Source of the DNA: Odoribacter sp. AF15-53
GTDB taxonomy: Bacteria; Bacteroidota; Bacteroidia; Bacteroidales; Marinifilaceae
DNA length: 64,000 bases
Direction of reading: 5' to 3'
Assembly (NCBI RefSeq): GCF_003479425.1
Contig: NZ_QUHC01000008.1
Span: forward strand, 146,600-210,599
In this document: piece by piece, positions 29,266 through 38,688 of the stretch
Position numbering within the stretch: the first letter of the stretch is position 1
Layout of the letters: each line of letters begins with the position of its first letter
The notes under the pieces: model-generated
The model's input: only the letters and a program-made list of their open reading frames with translations
The model's database searches: none
Told to the model about the DNA's origin: nothing
Program-made: the position numbers and the translations under genes

Positions 29266-30144
29266 ATGGAGCCAATAAAATCATCAGAATTAATCACGAA
29301 CGATGATGGAAGCGTCTTTCATCTTCATCTTCACCCCGAAGATTTAGCAGATCAGGTGATCCTCGTGGGTGACCCTTCCAGAGTAGAAATGATTGCCTCG
29401 TATTTTGACCAGATTGAGGTTAAGAAAAGCGATCGGGAATTCAGCACGATCACCGGACAGTATAAAGGACACCGGATTTCTGTTATCTCTACCGGGATCG
29501 GGGCTGACAATATCGACATCGTGATGAACGAACTGGATGCTTTGGTAAATATAGATTTACATACGAAAGAGATAAAACAACAAAAGAAATCATTGAATAT
29601 CGTACGAATCGGGACTTCCGGTTCCGTGCAGGCTGATGTCCCCGTTCATTCATTCGTAATCTCGGAAATGAGCCTGGGAATTGATGGCGTGTTACGTTTT
29701 TACAAAAACAACGAAACGGTATGCGACGCTGATTTTGAGGATGCGTTTATCGCGGCATGCCATTGGACACCACGGGCTGCCCGCCCATACGCAGTTAAAG
29801 CATCCGGGGAACTGGTAAACAAATTGCACACGGAAGGAGTTACCGTAAAAGGAGTCACGCTGACTGCGAACGGATTTTACGGTCCGCAAGGACGTGTTCT
29901 GCGTCTACCGATTGAAATGCCGACAGTCAATGATGAAATTGCCCGTTTCAGTTTCGGGAATTACAAGATTGTTAATTATGAAATGGAAAGCGCGGCTATC
30001 GCGGGGCTGGCAGCTCTCATGGGACACCAGGCGACCACGATTTGCCTGATTATCGCTAACCGGGCAACCGGGGACGCTTCTTCCAATTATAAACCGTACA
30101 TGAAAAAATTAGTTGAATACACGTTAAATTCTCTCATACGTTAA
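29266..30144 (+). CDS. nucleoside phosphorylase (uridine phosphorylase-like)
   Basis: 292 residues from ATG 29266. It is a PNP/UDP-family enzyme that splits nucleosides with phosphate to base and ribose-1-phosphate in the cytoplasm. Visible motifs are VILVGDPSRVEMIA (phosphate loop), STGIGADNIDIVMNELDALV, RIGTSGSVQ and YEMESAAIAGLAALMGH (purine/pyrimidine and ribose site). It is similar to Bacteroidota uridine phosphorylases, but base preference cannot be set by eye. DUF4293 follows 13 nt later. Confidence 0.87.
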   Translation: MEPIKSSELITNDDGSVFHLHLHPEDLADQVILVGDPSRVEMIASYFDQIEVKKSDREFSTITGQYKGHRISVISTGIGADNIDIVMNELDALVNIDLHTKEIKQQKKSLNIVRIGTSGSVQADVPVHSFVISEMSLGIDGVLRFYKNNETVCDADFEDAFIAACHWTPRAARPYAVKASGELVNKLHTEGVTVKGVTLTANGFYGPQGRVLRLPIEMPTVNDEIARFSFGNYKIVNYEMESAAIAGLAALMGHQATTICLIIANRATGDASSNYKPYMKKLVEYTLNSLIR

Positions 30145-30157
30145 TTACTTATTTATT

Positions 30158-30619
30158 ATGATTCAAAGAATACAAACCATCTATTTGCTTGTGATAGCAC
30201 TCATCATGACGATCCCATTGTATGTACCGATCGCTCAATTGCTTATCCCGAATGCCGCAAGCTATAATTTTTTTACTTATGGAGTGGTTATGATTGGAGA
30301 AAACACGGAATTGCAGGCTTACTACTGGGCTTTGTTTATCCTGAATATCTTCACGATAGGTTTACCCCTCGTAACCATTTTCCTGTTCAAGAAACGTTTC
30401 CTGCAAATACGCCTGTGTATCGTGGAAATCATTTTACTCGTGGGTACGCTGGTCCTGATGTGGTTCCATATCAGTCAATTTGCCGGTAAAATGAACGCGG
30501 ACATTCTCTACAAATTCAGTTTTATACTCCCCGTGATCTGTATCATCATCGCGAACTTGGCCATGCGGGGTATATTTAAAGATATCAAGTTACTCAAGTC
30601 TCTGGACAGAATCAGATAA
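30158..30619 (+). CDS. DUF4293 family membrane protein
   Basis: 153 residues with four hydrophobic segments (about 5-27, 60-82, 92-110, 122-143). The start MIQRIQTIYLLVIALIMTIP is the signature of DUF4293, a Bacteroidota-specific inner-membrane family of unknown function. It lies 13 nt after the phosphorylase gene and 32 nt before the C69 peptidase gene, so cotranscription is likely. Confidence 0.85.
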   Translation: MIQRIQTIYLLVIALIMTIPLYVPIAQLLIPNAASYNFFTYGVVMIGENTELQAYYWALFILNIFTIGLPLVTIFLFKKRFLQIRLCIVEIILLVGTLVLMWFHISQFAGKMNADILYKFSFILPVICIIIANLAMRGIFKDIKLLKSLDRIR

Positions 30620-30651
30620 TTATCAAAATAATCATAAACCAATAACGAAAA

Positions 30652-32349
30652 ATGAGAAAAGTACACTTACTGGTTACATTAGCGTTAGTTTGTTGCAGCA
30701 CGTACACGATGGCTTGCACGAACTTCTTGTTCACGAAAGGATCAACGAAAGACGGGTCTACGATGGTTACTTATTCCGCCGACTCCCATGTTCTATACGG
30801 AGAATTATATCACTGGCCCGCGATGGATTGGCCTGCCGGAAGCATGCTTGATGTCTACGAATGGGACACCGGTAAATTCATGGGAAAAATCCCGCAGGTA
30901 GCACACACGTATAACGTGGTCGGAAACATGAACGAGCATCAGTTGGCTATTTCTGAAACCACTTACGGGGGACGCAAAGAACTGGAAACACAAACCGGAG
31001 CTATTATTGATTACGGTAGTGCCATCTATATCACGTTGCAACGTGCCAAAAATGCACGCGAGGCTATCGTGGTGATGACCGACTTGATCGAGAAATACGG
31101 CTGGGCAAGTAGTGGAGAATCAATTTCTATCATCGACCCGAACGAAGTTTGGATCATCGAGATCATCGGCAAAGGCGAAGGCGAGAAAGGCGCGGTATGG
31201 GTAGCCCGCATGGTTCCGGACGGGTATGTTTCCGCACACGCTAACCAGGCCCGTATCACGACGTTCCCGTTAGAAGGCAAAACTTCCATTTCCTCGGATA
31301 AAATGAATAAAATCTACGACCCGAACATCACGACCGTGTATGCCAAGGACGTGATCTCTTTCGCGAAAGAAAAAGGCTTCTATCCCCAGGAAGGAAAAAA
31401 TAAAGATTTCAGTTTCTCGGATACTTACGCACCTGTTGATTTCAGCGGAGCCAGGGCTTGCGAAATTCGCGTATGGGCGTTCTTTAACGCCGTGAACCCG
31501 GATATGGCCCAGTACTTTGATTACGCGACCGGAAGAAATATTCAACGTGACGGCAAAGGGTACGCCACGAACCGCATGCCTTTGTGGATCAAGCCGAGCG
31601 AGAAAGTTGACGTAATGCAAGTAATGGATTTCATGCGCGACCACCTCGAAGGAACCGAACTGGATATGAGCAAAGACATGGGCGCAGGTCCTTACGAATG
31701 TCCTTACAGATGGCGTCCGATGAGCTTTAAAGTAGATGGTAAAGAATACGTTCACGAAAGAGCAACGGCCACCCAACAAACGGGATTCACGTTCGTAGCT
31801 CAATGTAGAAATTGGTTACCCGATGAAATCGGTGGTATCCTTTGGTTTGGAGTGGACGATGCTGCCAGTTCGGTATATTTCCCGATGTATTCCGCGGCAA
31901 CCGAAGTTCCTTTTGCCTTTGCCGTGGGTAACGGAAGTATGATGGAATTCACGAACAAGGCCGCATTCTGGGTATTTAACCAAGTGACCAATTTCGCATA
32001 TACCCGCTACAACTTGATTCACCCGGAAATTCGTGCAAAACAAGTCGCCCTTGAAAAACAATACGTTGATTTCGTGCAAATGATCGATGCCGGAGCCAAA
32101 GATATGTTGGGCAAAAATAGAGAAGAAGCGGTTAAATTTCTCACCGATTTCTCTTGCCGTACCGGAAATCATCTGGTTGACACGTGGAGAGATTTCTACG
32201 GATACCTGTTCTGCAAATACATGGATGGAAACGTGAAAACGGCTATCCCCGGAGAGAAAAACCCGAAAGTAGAACAACCCGCTTTACCGGAGTGGTACCT
32301 GCGGATGATTATCGAACAGACCGGGAAGAAATTAGAAGTCGTGGAATAA
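30652..32349 (+). CDS. C69 family dipeptidase (exported)
   Basis: 565 residues. A signal peptide (MRKVHLLVTLALVCCSTYTMA) would be cut just before Cys22 in ACTNFLFTKG, which would make Cys22 both the new N-terminus and the nucleophile of this Ntn-hydrolase family. Other family features are DGSTMVTYSADSH, NEHQLAISETTYGG and EVWIIEIIGKGEG. It probably cleaves dipeptides in the periplasm or at the outer membrane. The open question is whether Cys22 is instead a lipobox cysteine (TMAC); Ntn catalysis would then be impossible, so I favour the nucleophile. Confidence 0.9.
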   Translation: MRKVHLLVTLALVCCSTYTMACTNFLFTKGSTKDGSTMVTYSADSHVLYGELYHWPAMDWPAGSMLDVYEWDTGKFMGKIPQVAHTYNVVGNMNEHQLAISETTYGGRKELETQTGAIIDYGSAIYITLQRAKNAREAIVVMTDLIEKYGWASSGESISIIDPNEVWIIEIIGKGEGEKGAVWVARMVPDGYVSAHANQARITTFPLEGKTSISSDKMNKIYDPNITTVYAKDVISFAKEKGFYPQEGKNKDFSFSDTYAPVDFSGARACEIRVWAFFNAVNPDMAQYFDYATGRNIQRDGKGYATNRMPLWIKPSEKVDVMQVMDFMRDHLEGTELDMSKDMGAGPYECPYRWRPMSFKVDGKEYVHERATATQQTGFTFVAQCRNWLPDEIGGILWFGVDDAASSVYFPMYSAATEVPFAFAVGNGSMMEFTNKAAFWVFNQVTNFAYTRYNLIHPEIRAKQVALEKQYVDFVQMIDAGAKDMLGKNREEAVKFLTDFSCRTGNHLVDTWRDFYGYLFCKYMDGNVKTAIPGEKNPKVEQPALPEWYLRMIIEQTGKKLEVVE

Positions 32350-32368
32350 CCACGATTTCTAATTTCTG

Positions 32369-32464
32369 TTACAAGTTACAGGTTGAGCCTACGGCTCTGC
32401 AGGTTACAAGTTTTTGCCACTGTTATCATGAACTTGCCATCTGTAACTTGCAAACTTGTAACAA
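32369..32464. repeat. dispersed TTACAAGTTACAGG repeat, copy 2 (palindromic)
   Basis: GTTACAAGTTACAGGTTGAG at the left and CTGTAACTTGCAAACTTGTA at the right form imperfect arms around a central CAGGTTACAAG copy. It is the same family as 29084 and 40941. Confidence 0.7.
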
Positions 32465-32500
32465 ATAAATATTCCGATACTTGCATCGGAATATTTATTT
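32463..32500. repeat. 16-bp perfect hairpin before rplS promoter
   Basis: AAATAAATATTCCGAT (32463-32478) and ATCGGAATATTTATTT (32485-32500) with loop ACTTGC; T-rich on both sides. It is probably a terminator for the upstream unit. The -33 TTG of the rplS promoter lies in its loop. Confidence 0.75.
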
Positions 32501-32511
32501 TTATACCTTTG
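32481..32511 (+). promoter_or_regulatory. rplS promoter
   Basis: TTG (32481-32483), a 20-nt spacer, then TACCTTTG (32504-32511), a perfect match to the phylum consensus. The leader is about 85 nt. Confidence 0.7.
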
Positions 32512-32602
32512 CCACTCGATTTTTAAACGTACGTAGTCTCTTACATGAAAGACTGAAGTCGTAATACTGCGTTCGATAAATAAACTTTTTAAAATAAAGA
32601 CA

Positions 32603-32956
32603 ATGGACTTAATTAAAGTTGCGGAACAAGCTTTTGCACGAGAAAACGCTACAGAACTTCCCGTATTTTCAACTGGTGATACCATCAGCGTACATTACAA
32701 AATCGTTGAGGGAAGTAAAGAACGTGTTCAGATTTTCAAAGGTGTAGTTATCCAAATCAAGGGTACGGGCACCACGAAAACTTTTACGGTTAGAAAAATG
32801 TCTGGTAACGTAGGAGTAGAGCGTATTATTCCTTTCAATTCTCCTTTCATTCAATCAATCGAGGTGAACAAGAGAGGTGTCGTTCGTAGATCCAGAATTT
32901 ACTATTTCCGTGATCTTACCGGAAAGAAAGCAAAAATTAAAGAGAAGAAGTATTAA
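32603..32956 (+). CDS. rplS: ribosomal protein L19
   Basis: 117 residues. The conserved core is clear: [56 protein letters not shown] and [20 protein letters not shown]. It bridges 30S and 50S near the 3' end of 23S domain. It is monocistronic here, between its own promoter and terminator. Confidence 0.97.
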   Translation: MDLIKVAEQAFARENATELPVFSTGDTISVHYKIVEGSKERVQIFKGVVIQIKGTGTTKTFTVRKMSGNVGVERIIPFNSPFIQSIEVNKRGVVRRSRIYYFRDLTGKKAKIKEKKY

Positions 32957-32974
32957 TTTGCGCTTTAGCCATAT

Positions 32975-33006
32975 AAAAAAGCCTCGTTTTGAACGAGGCT
33001 TTTTTA
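32975..33006 (+). terminator. rplS terminator
   Basis: AAAAAAGCCTCGTT / AACGAGGCTTTTTT stem with a 3-4-nt loop and a T-run, 18 nt after the rplS stop. Confidence 0.9.
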
Positions 33007-33160
33007 TTTTCCTCCAACCGGAAAATAATCAACTTCAATTTTGTTTCCTCTTCATCATATCGTAACTTTAAATCACAAAATTCGTACGGTAAAAACGAAC
33101 ATATTATGACAATCCACTTACAATTTAAATAAAAAAGATATTTTTCCGACGAGAAAATCC

Positions 33161-33168
33161 TAACTTTG
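33161..33168 (+). promoter_or_regulatory. -7 element of phosphohexomutase gene
   Basis: TAACTTTG, a perfect -7 box 27 nt before the start codon. No convincing TTG at the -33 position. Confidence 0.5.
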
Positions 33169-33194
33169 TAAAAAGGTAATTAAAATGACCACTT

Positions 33195-34937
33195 ATGGAA
33201 AACAACGAGATAGTAAAACTAGCTAGAGCCAAAGCCGAGAAATGGCTGGATAAGGCTTATGACGAGAAAACACGGGCTGAGGTAAAACGGATGCTGGATA
33301 ACACAGACACGGGAGATTTGGTGGAATCTTTTTATAATGATCTGGAATTCGGAACCGGAGGTTTACGCGGCATCATGGGGGCCGGAACGAACCGGATGAA
33401 CATATACACCGTGGGAGCAGCCACCCAAGGATTTTCAAATTATATCAACCGCATGTTCCCGAACGAGAAAAAAGCCGTGTGCATCGGACATGATTGCCGA
33501 CACAATTCCCGATACTTCGCGGAAACGGCTGCCAATATTTTCTCGGCAAACGGAATCCACGTGTATCTGTTTGAAGACCTACGCCCTACCCCGGAAATGT
33601 CGTACGCCATCCGGGAACTGGGATGTAAAGGGGGTGTTATCCTGACCGCGTCGCATAACCCGAAAGAATACAACGGCTACAAGGCTTATTGGGATGATGG
33701 TTCCCAACTCGTCCCCCCTCACGACAAGAACGTGATTAACGAGGTAAAAAAGGTACTTGTCACGGACATCAAGTTCGAACAAGCTCCCGGGATGATCACG
33801 ATTCTGGGTAAGGAATTTGATAAAAAATACCTGGATAAGGTAAAAACACTGAGCCTTTCCCCTGAAGCGATAAAGAAAGAACATGATTTGAAAATCGTGT
33901 TCACTCCCTTACATGGAACCACTTACGAACTGGTGCCGGAATCTCTTCGAAACTGGGGATTCACGAACATATATCCCGTCCCTGAACAGAGTATCCCTGA
34001 CGGAGACTTCCCGACCGTAGCTTCCGCTAACCCGGAGGAACCGGCTGCCTTCAAAATGGCCTTGGATTTGGCCCGCAAAATAGATGCAGATCTAGCCATG
34101 GCCTGTGACCCGGACGGGGATCGTATCGGTATTGCCGTGAAAAATGACGAGGGGATATGGACATTATTAAACGGAAACCAGACCAATATCATTTTCACGG
34201 AATATATTATCCGCCGTAAAAAAGAACTGGGACAACTCACAGGGGGCGAGTACACGGTTAAAACCATCGTCACCACTGAATTAATAAAAGAGATTGCAGA
34301 GAAAAATAATATCATTTGTTACGACGTGTACACCGGATTCAAATGGATTGCCGACGTTATCCGTAAAGAAGGCGGGGAAAAATTCATTGGAGGCGGGGAA
34401 GAATCATTCGGTTACATGCCGGGAGCATTCACACGAGATAAAGACGGGGTATCCGCCACGTCCCTCATGGCTGAGATCGCGGCCTGGACGAAGATGCAGC
34501 ACAAAACTCTCTATTCTTTCCTGAAAGAGATTTACGCAAAATATGGATTTTCTCAAGAAAAAATGATCTACATCGTGCGCAAAGGTATTTCCGGAGCCCA
34601 AGAGATCAAGGCGATGATGGAAGAATTCCGCCACAACACTCCCAAAGAGATCAACGGAAGCCAAGTCATTCTGAAAAAAGATTACCTCACGTTGGAATCC
34701 ACGGATTTCCGCACGGGAGAAAAAACGCATCTTAATTTTGAAACGACTAGTGATGTGTTGCAATTTTTCCTGGCTGACGGGAGTAAAATCTCTGTTCGTC
34801 CTTCCGGAACTGAACCCAAGATCAAATTCTACTTTGAAGCCAGGGCTCAAATGAAAGACACGAACGATTACGAGCGGGCTCAACAAGAGGCAAACGCCCG
34901 AATTGATGATATTATCAAAGACTTGAAGATTCAATGA
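33195..34937 (+). CDS. phosphoglucomutase/phosphomannomutase family enzyme
   Basis: 580 residues, the long PGM2-like form of the alpha-D-phosphohexomutase superfamily. It has the phosphoserine loop ILTASHNPKEYNGYK (about residues 141-158), the metal loop ACDPDGDRIG (about 310-319), the sugar loop GGGEESFGY and the phosphate loop RPSGTEPKIKFYF near the C-terminus. It interconverts hexose-1- and hexose-6-phosphates (or pentose phosphates) in the cytoplasm. Which sugar is used is not clear from motifs. It ends at a very stable hairpin shared with the convergent helicase gene. Confidence 0.92.
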   Translation: MENNEIVKLARAKAEKWLDKAYDEKTRAEVKRMLDNTDTGDLVESFYNDLEFGTGGLRGIMGAGTNRMNIYTVGAATQGFSNYINRMFPNEKKAVCIGHDCRHNSRYFAETAANIFSANGIHVYLFEDLRPTPEMSYAIRELGCKGGVILTASHNPKEYNGYKAYWDDGSQLVPPHDKNVINEVKKVLVTDIKFEQAPGMITILGKEFDKKYLDKVKTLSLSPEAIKKEHDLKIVFTPLHGTTYELVPESLRNWGFTNIYPVPEQSIPDGDFPTVASANPEEPAAFKMALDLARKIDADLAMACDPDGDRIGIAVKNDEGIWTLLNGNQTNIIFTEYIIRRKKELGQLTGGEYTVKTIVTTELIKEIAEKNNIICYDVYTGFKWIADVIRKEGGEKFIGGGEESFGYMPGAFTRDKDGVSATSLMAEIAAWTKMQHKTLYSFLKEIYAKYGFSQEKMIYIVRKGISGAQEIKAMMEEFRHNTPKEINGSQVILKKDYLTLESTDFRTGEKTHLNFETTSDVLQFFLADGSKISVRPSGTEPKIKFYFEARAQMKDTNDYERAQQEANARIDDIIKDLKIQ

Positions 34938-34948
34938 CGCGGAGAGGG

Positions 34949-35010
34949 ATGTCAAACTTAATAAACACCTCCGTTGGTGTAGCCGACGGAGGTGTTTATT
35001 AAGTTTGACA
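34949..35010. terminator. bidirectional terminator, 27-bp perfect stem
   Basis: The arms 34949-34975 and 34984-35010 are perfectly complementary (core GTCAAACTTAATAAACACCT) around an 8-nt loop. It sits between convergent stops, 12 nt and 15 nt away. Confidence 0.8.
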
Positions 35011-35024
35011 TCTCCCGCAAAACA

Positions 35025-36452
35025 TCAATCATTGACAGCCTCGATCATCTCGTCCTTAAAATTGATCAGGTATAATTTTTTACGAGCGCGGGTAAACGCC
35101 GTGTACAACCAACGCCAATATTCATCATCATAAGCTTCTTCGACCATCCACCCCGGATCAATAAACACGGCATCCCATTGTCCTCCCTGTGCTTTATGGC
35201 AGGTGACGGCATAAGCAAATTTTATTTGCAAGGCGTTATAATACTCGTTCTCTTGTATTTTTTTGAAACGCTTCTGCTTGGAAGCAATGTCCAAGTAATC
35301 CTCCTCGACAGCCATATACAACCGCCGATAATCCTCGTAACTCAAAGCCGGTTGTTCTGTTGTCAACGTATCCAGCATAACCCATGCCGTGATTTCTTCC
35401 TCGTAACCGTAGATGCTCAAGCGTGTTTTAACAAAATGGAATCCGTATAAATCCTTGTATTTCCCGACTTTCTCCACGGTTGCAATGTCCCCGTTAGCGA
35501 TAAAATCGACCTTATCGTATTCCGCTCCCCAGAAGTAATTATTCTTTACAATCATAATCTTATCTCCCCCGGTAAAAGCGTCTTCCCGGTACAAGATTCG
35601 AGAACGGATACCCGCGTTAAACCGGTTAGCCCGTTTATTGGAACGACAGATTACCATCGTTTCATCTATCCCGAATGAACTGTAACACAAATCCAGTTCT
35701 TCCAACAGATCGCCCCCTCCCACCCTCACGATATCCGGGAAACCCGAAACCCGGAGTAAAAGTTTAGCGTAAGGTCCGGCCCCGATCATTTCCCTCACTC
35801 TGGTGGCGTTAAACAATATACCGGATTGCTCGGACTGTCGCATGATATCCGTCAAATTAGCCTCGTAAATCTCCATCCCGTAACTCGCCTGCAAGAAATC
35901 TGCCTCCAAGGCGGGACTCACATCTACTCCGATCGGCGGTAATTGAGCGGTATCCCCGATCAGCACCAACCGATTATTACGCCCGTTATACACGAACTCT
36001 ATCAAATCATCTAACAAAGAACCCGTGCCAAAATTCGAATCCTGCGAATTCATCGAAATCATGGAAGCCTCGTCCACGAAGAATAAGGTGTTGGCGTTCC
36101 CGTTAAATCCTAAATTAAAAATACCGACTCCTTCCTGTGCATTTTTCTGTCTATAGATTTTTTTGTGTATCGTGAAAGCAGCTTGACGCGAATAACTGGA
36201 AAATACCTTTGCCGCCCTTCCGGTAGGAGCGAGTAACACGACCTGTTGCTCGAATTGTACCAGTGTGTTAACGATAGCTGCCACCAACGAAGTCTTTCCC
36301 GTTCCCGCAAATCCTTTCAATAAAAACAAACTTTCGGGATGACGATCGAAAAGAAAAGCAAGAAAACGTTCCATCGCAACCTGTTGCGTAGGCGAGAAGT
36401 CAAAGCCAAACTTCTCTTTTACAATACTTTCAAAATGTTCGGTTATCATCAT
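35025..36452 (-). CDS. RecD-like ATP-dependent DNA helicase
   Basis: About 475 residues from the first of two adjacent ATGs at 36452. The frame stays open for 67 more codons, but that stretch is AT-rich, hydrophobic junk-like, and runs over the divergent gene's promoter and start. Superfamily-1B motifs are clear: Walker A GFAGTGKTS, DEAS box FVDEASMI, LIGDTAQLPPIG, and the UvrD-type C-terminal motif VTCHKAQGGQWDAVFID with a final YTAFTRARKKLYLI. It probably unwinds DNA in repair, as do stand-alone RecD2/Pif1-like enzymes. Confidence 0.87.
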   Translation of the reverse strand: MMITEHFESIVKEKFGFDFSPTQQVAMERFLAFLFDRHPESLFLLKGFAGTGKTSLVAAIVNTLVQFEQQVVLLAPTGRAAKVFSSYSRQAAFTIHKKIYRQKNAQEGVGIFNLGFNGNANTLFFVDEASMISMNSQDSNFGTGSLLDDLIEFVYNGRNNRLVLIGDTAQLPPIGVDVSPALEADFLQASYGMEIYEANLTDIMRQSEQSGILFNATRVREMIGAGPYAKLLLRVSGFPDIVRVGGGDLLEELDLCYSSFGIDETMVICRSNKRANRFNAGIRSRILYREDAFTGGDKIMIVKNNYFWGAEYDKVDFIANGDIATVEKVGKYKDLYGFHFVKTRLSIYGYEEEITAWVMLDTLTTEQPALSYEDYRRLYMAVEEDYLDIASKQKRFKKIQENEYYNALQIKFAYAVTCHKAQGGQWDAVFIDPGWMVEEAYDDEYWRWLYTAFTRARKKLYLINFKDEMIEAVND

Positions 36453-36494
36453 TAAATTTAATAGACAAAACTGTGCCGTGATCTTTTTTTTTTT

Positions 36495-36502
36495 TATATT
36501 TG
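36495..36502 (+). promoter_or_regulatory. -7 element upstream of the pilin-like gene
   Basis: TATATTTG after a T-rich run, 131 nt before ATG 36633. A -33 box is not clear. It lies between the divergent helicase gene and 36633. Confidence 0.45.
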
Positions 36503-36632
36503 CCGACACGACAATCCGCAAAGGATTCGTGTATGGTATTGTATAAAATACCGTGTAAAGATAGAAAAAACAGCTTAAATTAACGACGAGAACTAACTTG
36601 TTTAATATATAATAAATATACTGACGAAAAAG

Positions 36633-37277
36633 ATGAAAAAACTTATTATTCAAATTCTTTTAGCAGCTGGAGCCCTCTACTTGGGATACTTGTGCTATCA
36701 AAGCGTGCAGAATCCTATTCAATTTCAAAAGTTGAAGGACCAAAGATATGCTAGGATCATCCAAAAACTGAAAGACATCAGAACCGCTCAGGATGCCTAC
36801 AAAAGTATTCATAACGTGTACACGAGTAGTTTTGATACATTGATCTATTTCGTGAAACATGACTCGTTGAAGACCGTTCGCTCTATCGGAGAGCTTACCG
36901 ATGATCAGCTCGAAGAAGGTATGACGGAACAAGAAGCTCTTAAAAAAGGGTTGATTATCCGTGACACGATCCGCGTTTCCGCTTTGGAGCAATTATTCGG
37001 AAAGAACTACCCGATTGATGACCTCCGCTATGTTCCGTTTACCAAAAAGAAACATCAATTCTTGATGGGCACGAACATGATCTGGACAGATTCAGGTATC
37101 GAAGTTCCCGTTTTCGAAGCTCGTATCTCCAACATGCAGATCTTTGAAGACCTGTTTGATGAATACGAAGATGCGATTCTGGAAGAAAACGGCGAAAGAA
37201 TAAGATTAAATAAATACCCCGGATTAAAAGTGGGTAGCGTAAAAGAGGCAAACAATAACGTGGGTAACTGGGAGTAA
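36633..37277 (+). CDS. single-pass membrane protein with pilin-like layout
   Basis: 214 residues. One N-terminal membrane helix (IIQILLAAGALYLGYLCYQS) is followed by a long helix whose end reads IRTAQDAYKSIHNVYTSSFD-TLIYFV. That pattern (helix, then aligned 'A-x-x-A-Y...Y-x-x-S-x-D-x-L') resembles pseudopilins of type II secretion, although there is no prepilin-peptidase site. The rest is alpha/beta with no known motif. It lies 27 nt before a DUF3822 gene with an actin/PilM-like fold, so the two may work together. I recognise no named family. Confidence 0.7.
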   Translation: MKKLIIQILLAAGALYLGYLCYQSVQNPIQFQKLKDQRYARIIQKLKDIRTAQDAYKSIHNVYTSSFDTLIYFVKHDSLKTVRSIGELTDDQLEEGMTEQEALKKGLIIRDTIRVSALEQLFGKNYPIDDLRYVPFTKKKHQFLMGTNMIWTDSGIEVPVFEARISNMQIFEDLFDEYEDAILEENGERIRLNKYPGLKVGSVKEANNNVGNWE

Positions 37278-37304
37278 TTTCTCAAGTACGTAAACGAATA
37301 ATAC

Positions 37305-38147
37305 ATGCAAAGCATTTATTTTGTTGACCCTAATTTTACTTACGAATTATCTACAAAATCGATATTATCCATCCGTTATGCAACGGATGGATTTTCATTT
37401 TGCGTGCATAATGCCGCGGATAAATTAGTCGTGTTCGTTCATGAACCTCATGTTGTTGATTCGAGAGAGGCCGCCGTGGCACGTTTAAAGAATTACGTGG
37501 TAAATGATGCCATCTTGAACCTTCGTTTCAAGAAAGTATACATCATGCCCTGTTTCAAAGAAAAACTTCTTGTCCCCGGAGCCTTTTTCGACAAGAATAA
37601 TGTTGCCACTTTATACACGGTAAATCAAGAGATTACACCGGACGACATGCTCCTGTATCATCATATCGAAAGCATTGATGCCTACCTGATAGAAACTATC
37701 ATTGCCTCGTTTAACGATTTTATCCGGGAACATTTCCCCGTGGTCCAAATCGTGAATGAAGCTTATCCCTTTATCCAAGGAGCCGTGGCAAAAGCCTTAC
37801 ACGATACGGAACAGATATTCTTGGACATTCAGGATAATTATTTCGATATTCTATTTATCCGTAACACGGGAATTCAACTATTCAACTCATTTAGTTATAA
37901 AGCGGCAACGGACATCGTGTATTTCCTGTTGAACTGTATCAAGGAATGCGGAATTAACAAAGAAAAAGTACATCTTTCCATTTCCGGCCCGGTATCCAAG
38001 GACTACAAATTAAAAGAATTACTTTCGGCTTATCTCCCGAATCCCTATTTTGCCAAAGAACCCCTGTTGAATAGTATCCTTCAGGATAAAGAGTTCAACG
38101 GTTCCCATTTTACTCATTTACTAAATCTTCACCGATGCGGATTATAA
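37305..38147 (+). CDS. DUF3822 family protein
   Basis: 280 residues and no signal peptide. It is the DUF3822 protein that sits beside rsmD in Bacteroidota. The segment FDILFIRNTGIQLFNSFSYK-AATDIVYFLLNCI-KECGINKEKVHLSISG has the look of an ASKHA (actin/PilM/GspL-like) half: a beta hairpin, a long helix, then a strand. No clear nucleotide-binding phosphate loops are seen. It overlaps the rsmD start by 13 nt, which implies translational coupling. The role is unknown. Confidence 0.8.
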   Translation: MQSIYFVDPNFTYELSTKSILSIRYATDGFSFCVHNAADKLVVFVHEPHVVDSREAAVARLKNYVVNDAILNLRFKKVYIMPCFKEKLLVPGAFFDKNNVATLYTVNQEITPDDMLLYHHIESIDAYLIETIIASFNDFIREHFPVVQIVNEAYPFIQGAVAKALHDTEQIFLDIQDNYFDILFIRNTGIQLFNSFSYKAATDIVYFLLNCIKECGINKEKVHLSISGPVSKDYKLKELLSAYLPNPYFAKEPLLNSILQDKEFNGSHFTHLLNLHRCGL

Positions 38148-38674
38148 GCGGAACACACAAGGGCAAAGTCATTGTCCCGGATAAAAACTTCAAGGCACGC
38201 CCCACGACGGATTTTGCCAAAGAGAATTTATTCAACGTGCTCAACAACTACATTGATATAGAAGATACATCCGTGCTGGATTTGTTTTCCGGCACGGGAA
38301 GTATCAGTTATGAATTCGCCTCGCGTGGGGCAAAAAAGATCGTTTCGATCGAACTGAATTATAATCACTACTCCTTTATAAAGAAAACAGCCAGTCAACT
38401 AGGCTTTAAAAACATGACGGTTTTTAAAACCAACGTGTTCGTGGCTTGTAAAAAATTAAACGGAACCACGTTCGACATTATTTTTGCCGACCCTCCCTAT
38501 GACTTGAATGAGATCAAGGATATACCGGCAGCCATTTTCGATAACAATCTGTTGGCCCCGGACGGGATAGCGATCATCGAACATCCCGGAACCGTCGACT
38601 TCTCCTCGGAACCCCATTTCTTCGAACACCGCCAATACGGTAGTGTAAACTTTTCGATCTTCAAAAGACAATAA
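38135..38674 (+). CDS. rsmD: 16S rRNA (guanine966-N2)-methyltransferase
   Basis: 179 residues. MRIISGTHKGK at the start, LDLFSGTGSISYEFASRGA (SAM-binding motif I) and FADPPYDLNEI (motif IV, D/NPPY) identify RsmD. It methylates G966 near the P-site of 30S. It overlaps the end of the DUF3822 gene by 13 nt. Confidence 0.92.
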   Translation: MRIISGTHKGKVIVPDKNFKARPTTDFAKENLFNVLNNYIDIEDTSVLDLFSGTGSISYEFASRGAKKIVSIELNYNHYSFIKKTASQLGFKNMTVFKTNVFVACKKLNGTTFDIIFADPPYDLNEIKDIPAAIFDNNLLAPDGIAIIEHPGTVDFSSEPHFFEHRQYGSVNFSIFKRQ

Positions 38675-38688
38675 ACATATCTAATAAA

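Noticed and set aside
35178..36310. Other ORFs overlapping the RecD-like gene
   Set aside because: Short shadow frames with no domain pattern.
36453..36653. 67-codon N-terminal extension of the RecD-like helicase
   Set aside because: It would overlap the divergent gene's start and promoter, is AT-rich and hydrophobic, and the helicase homology begins after the MMITEHF start.
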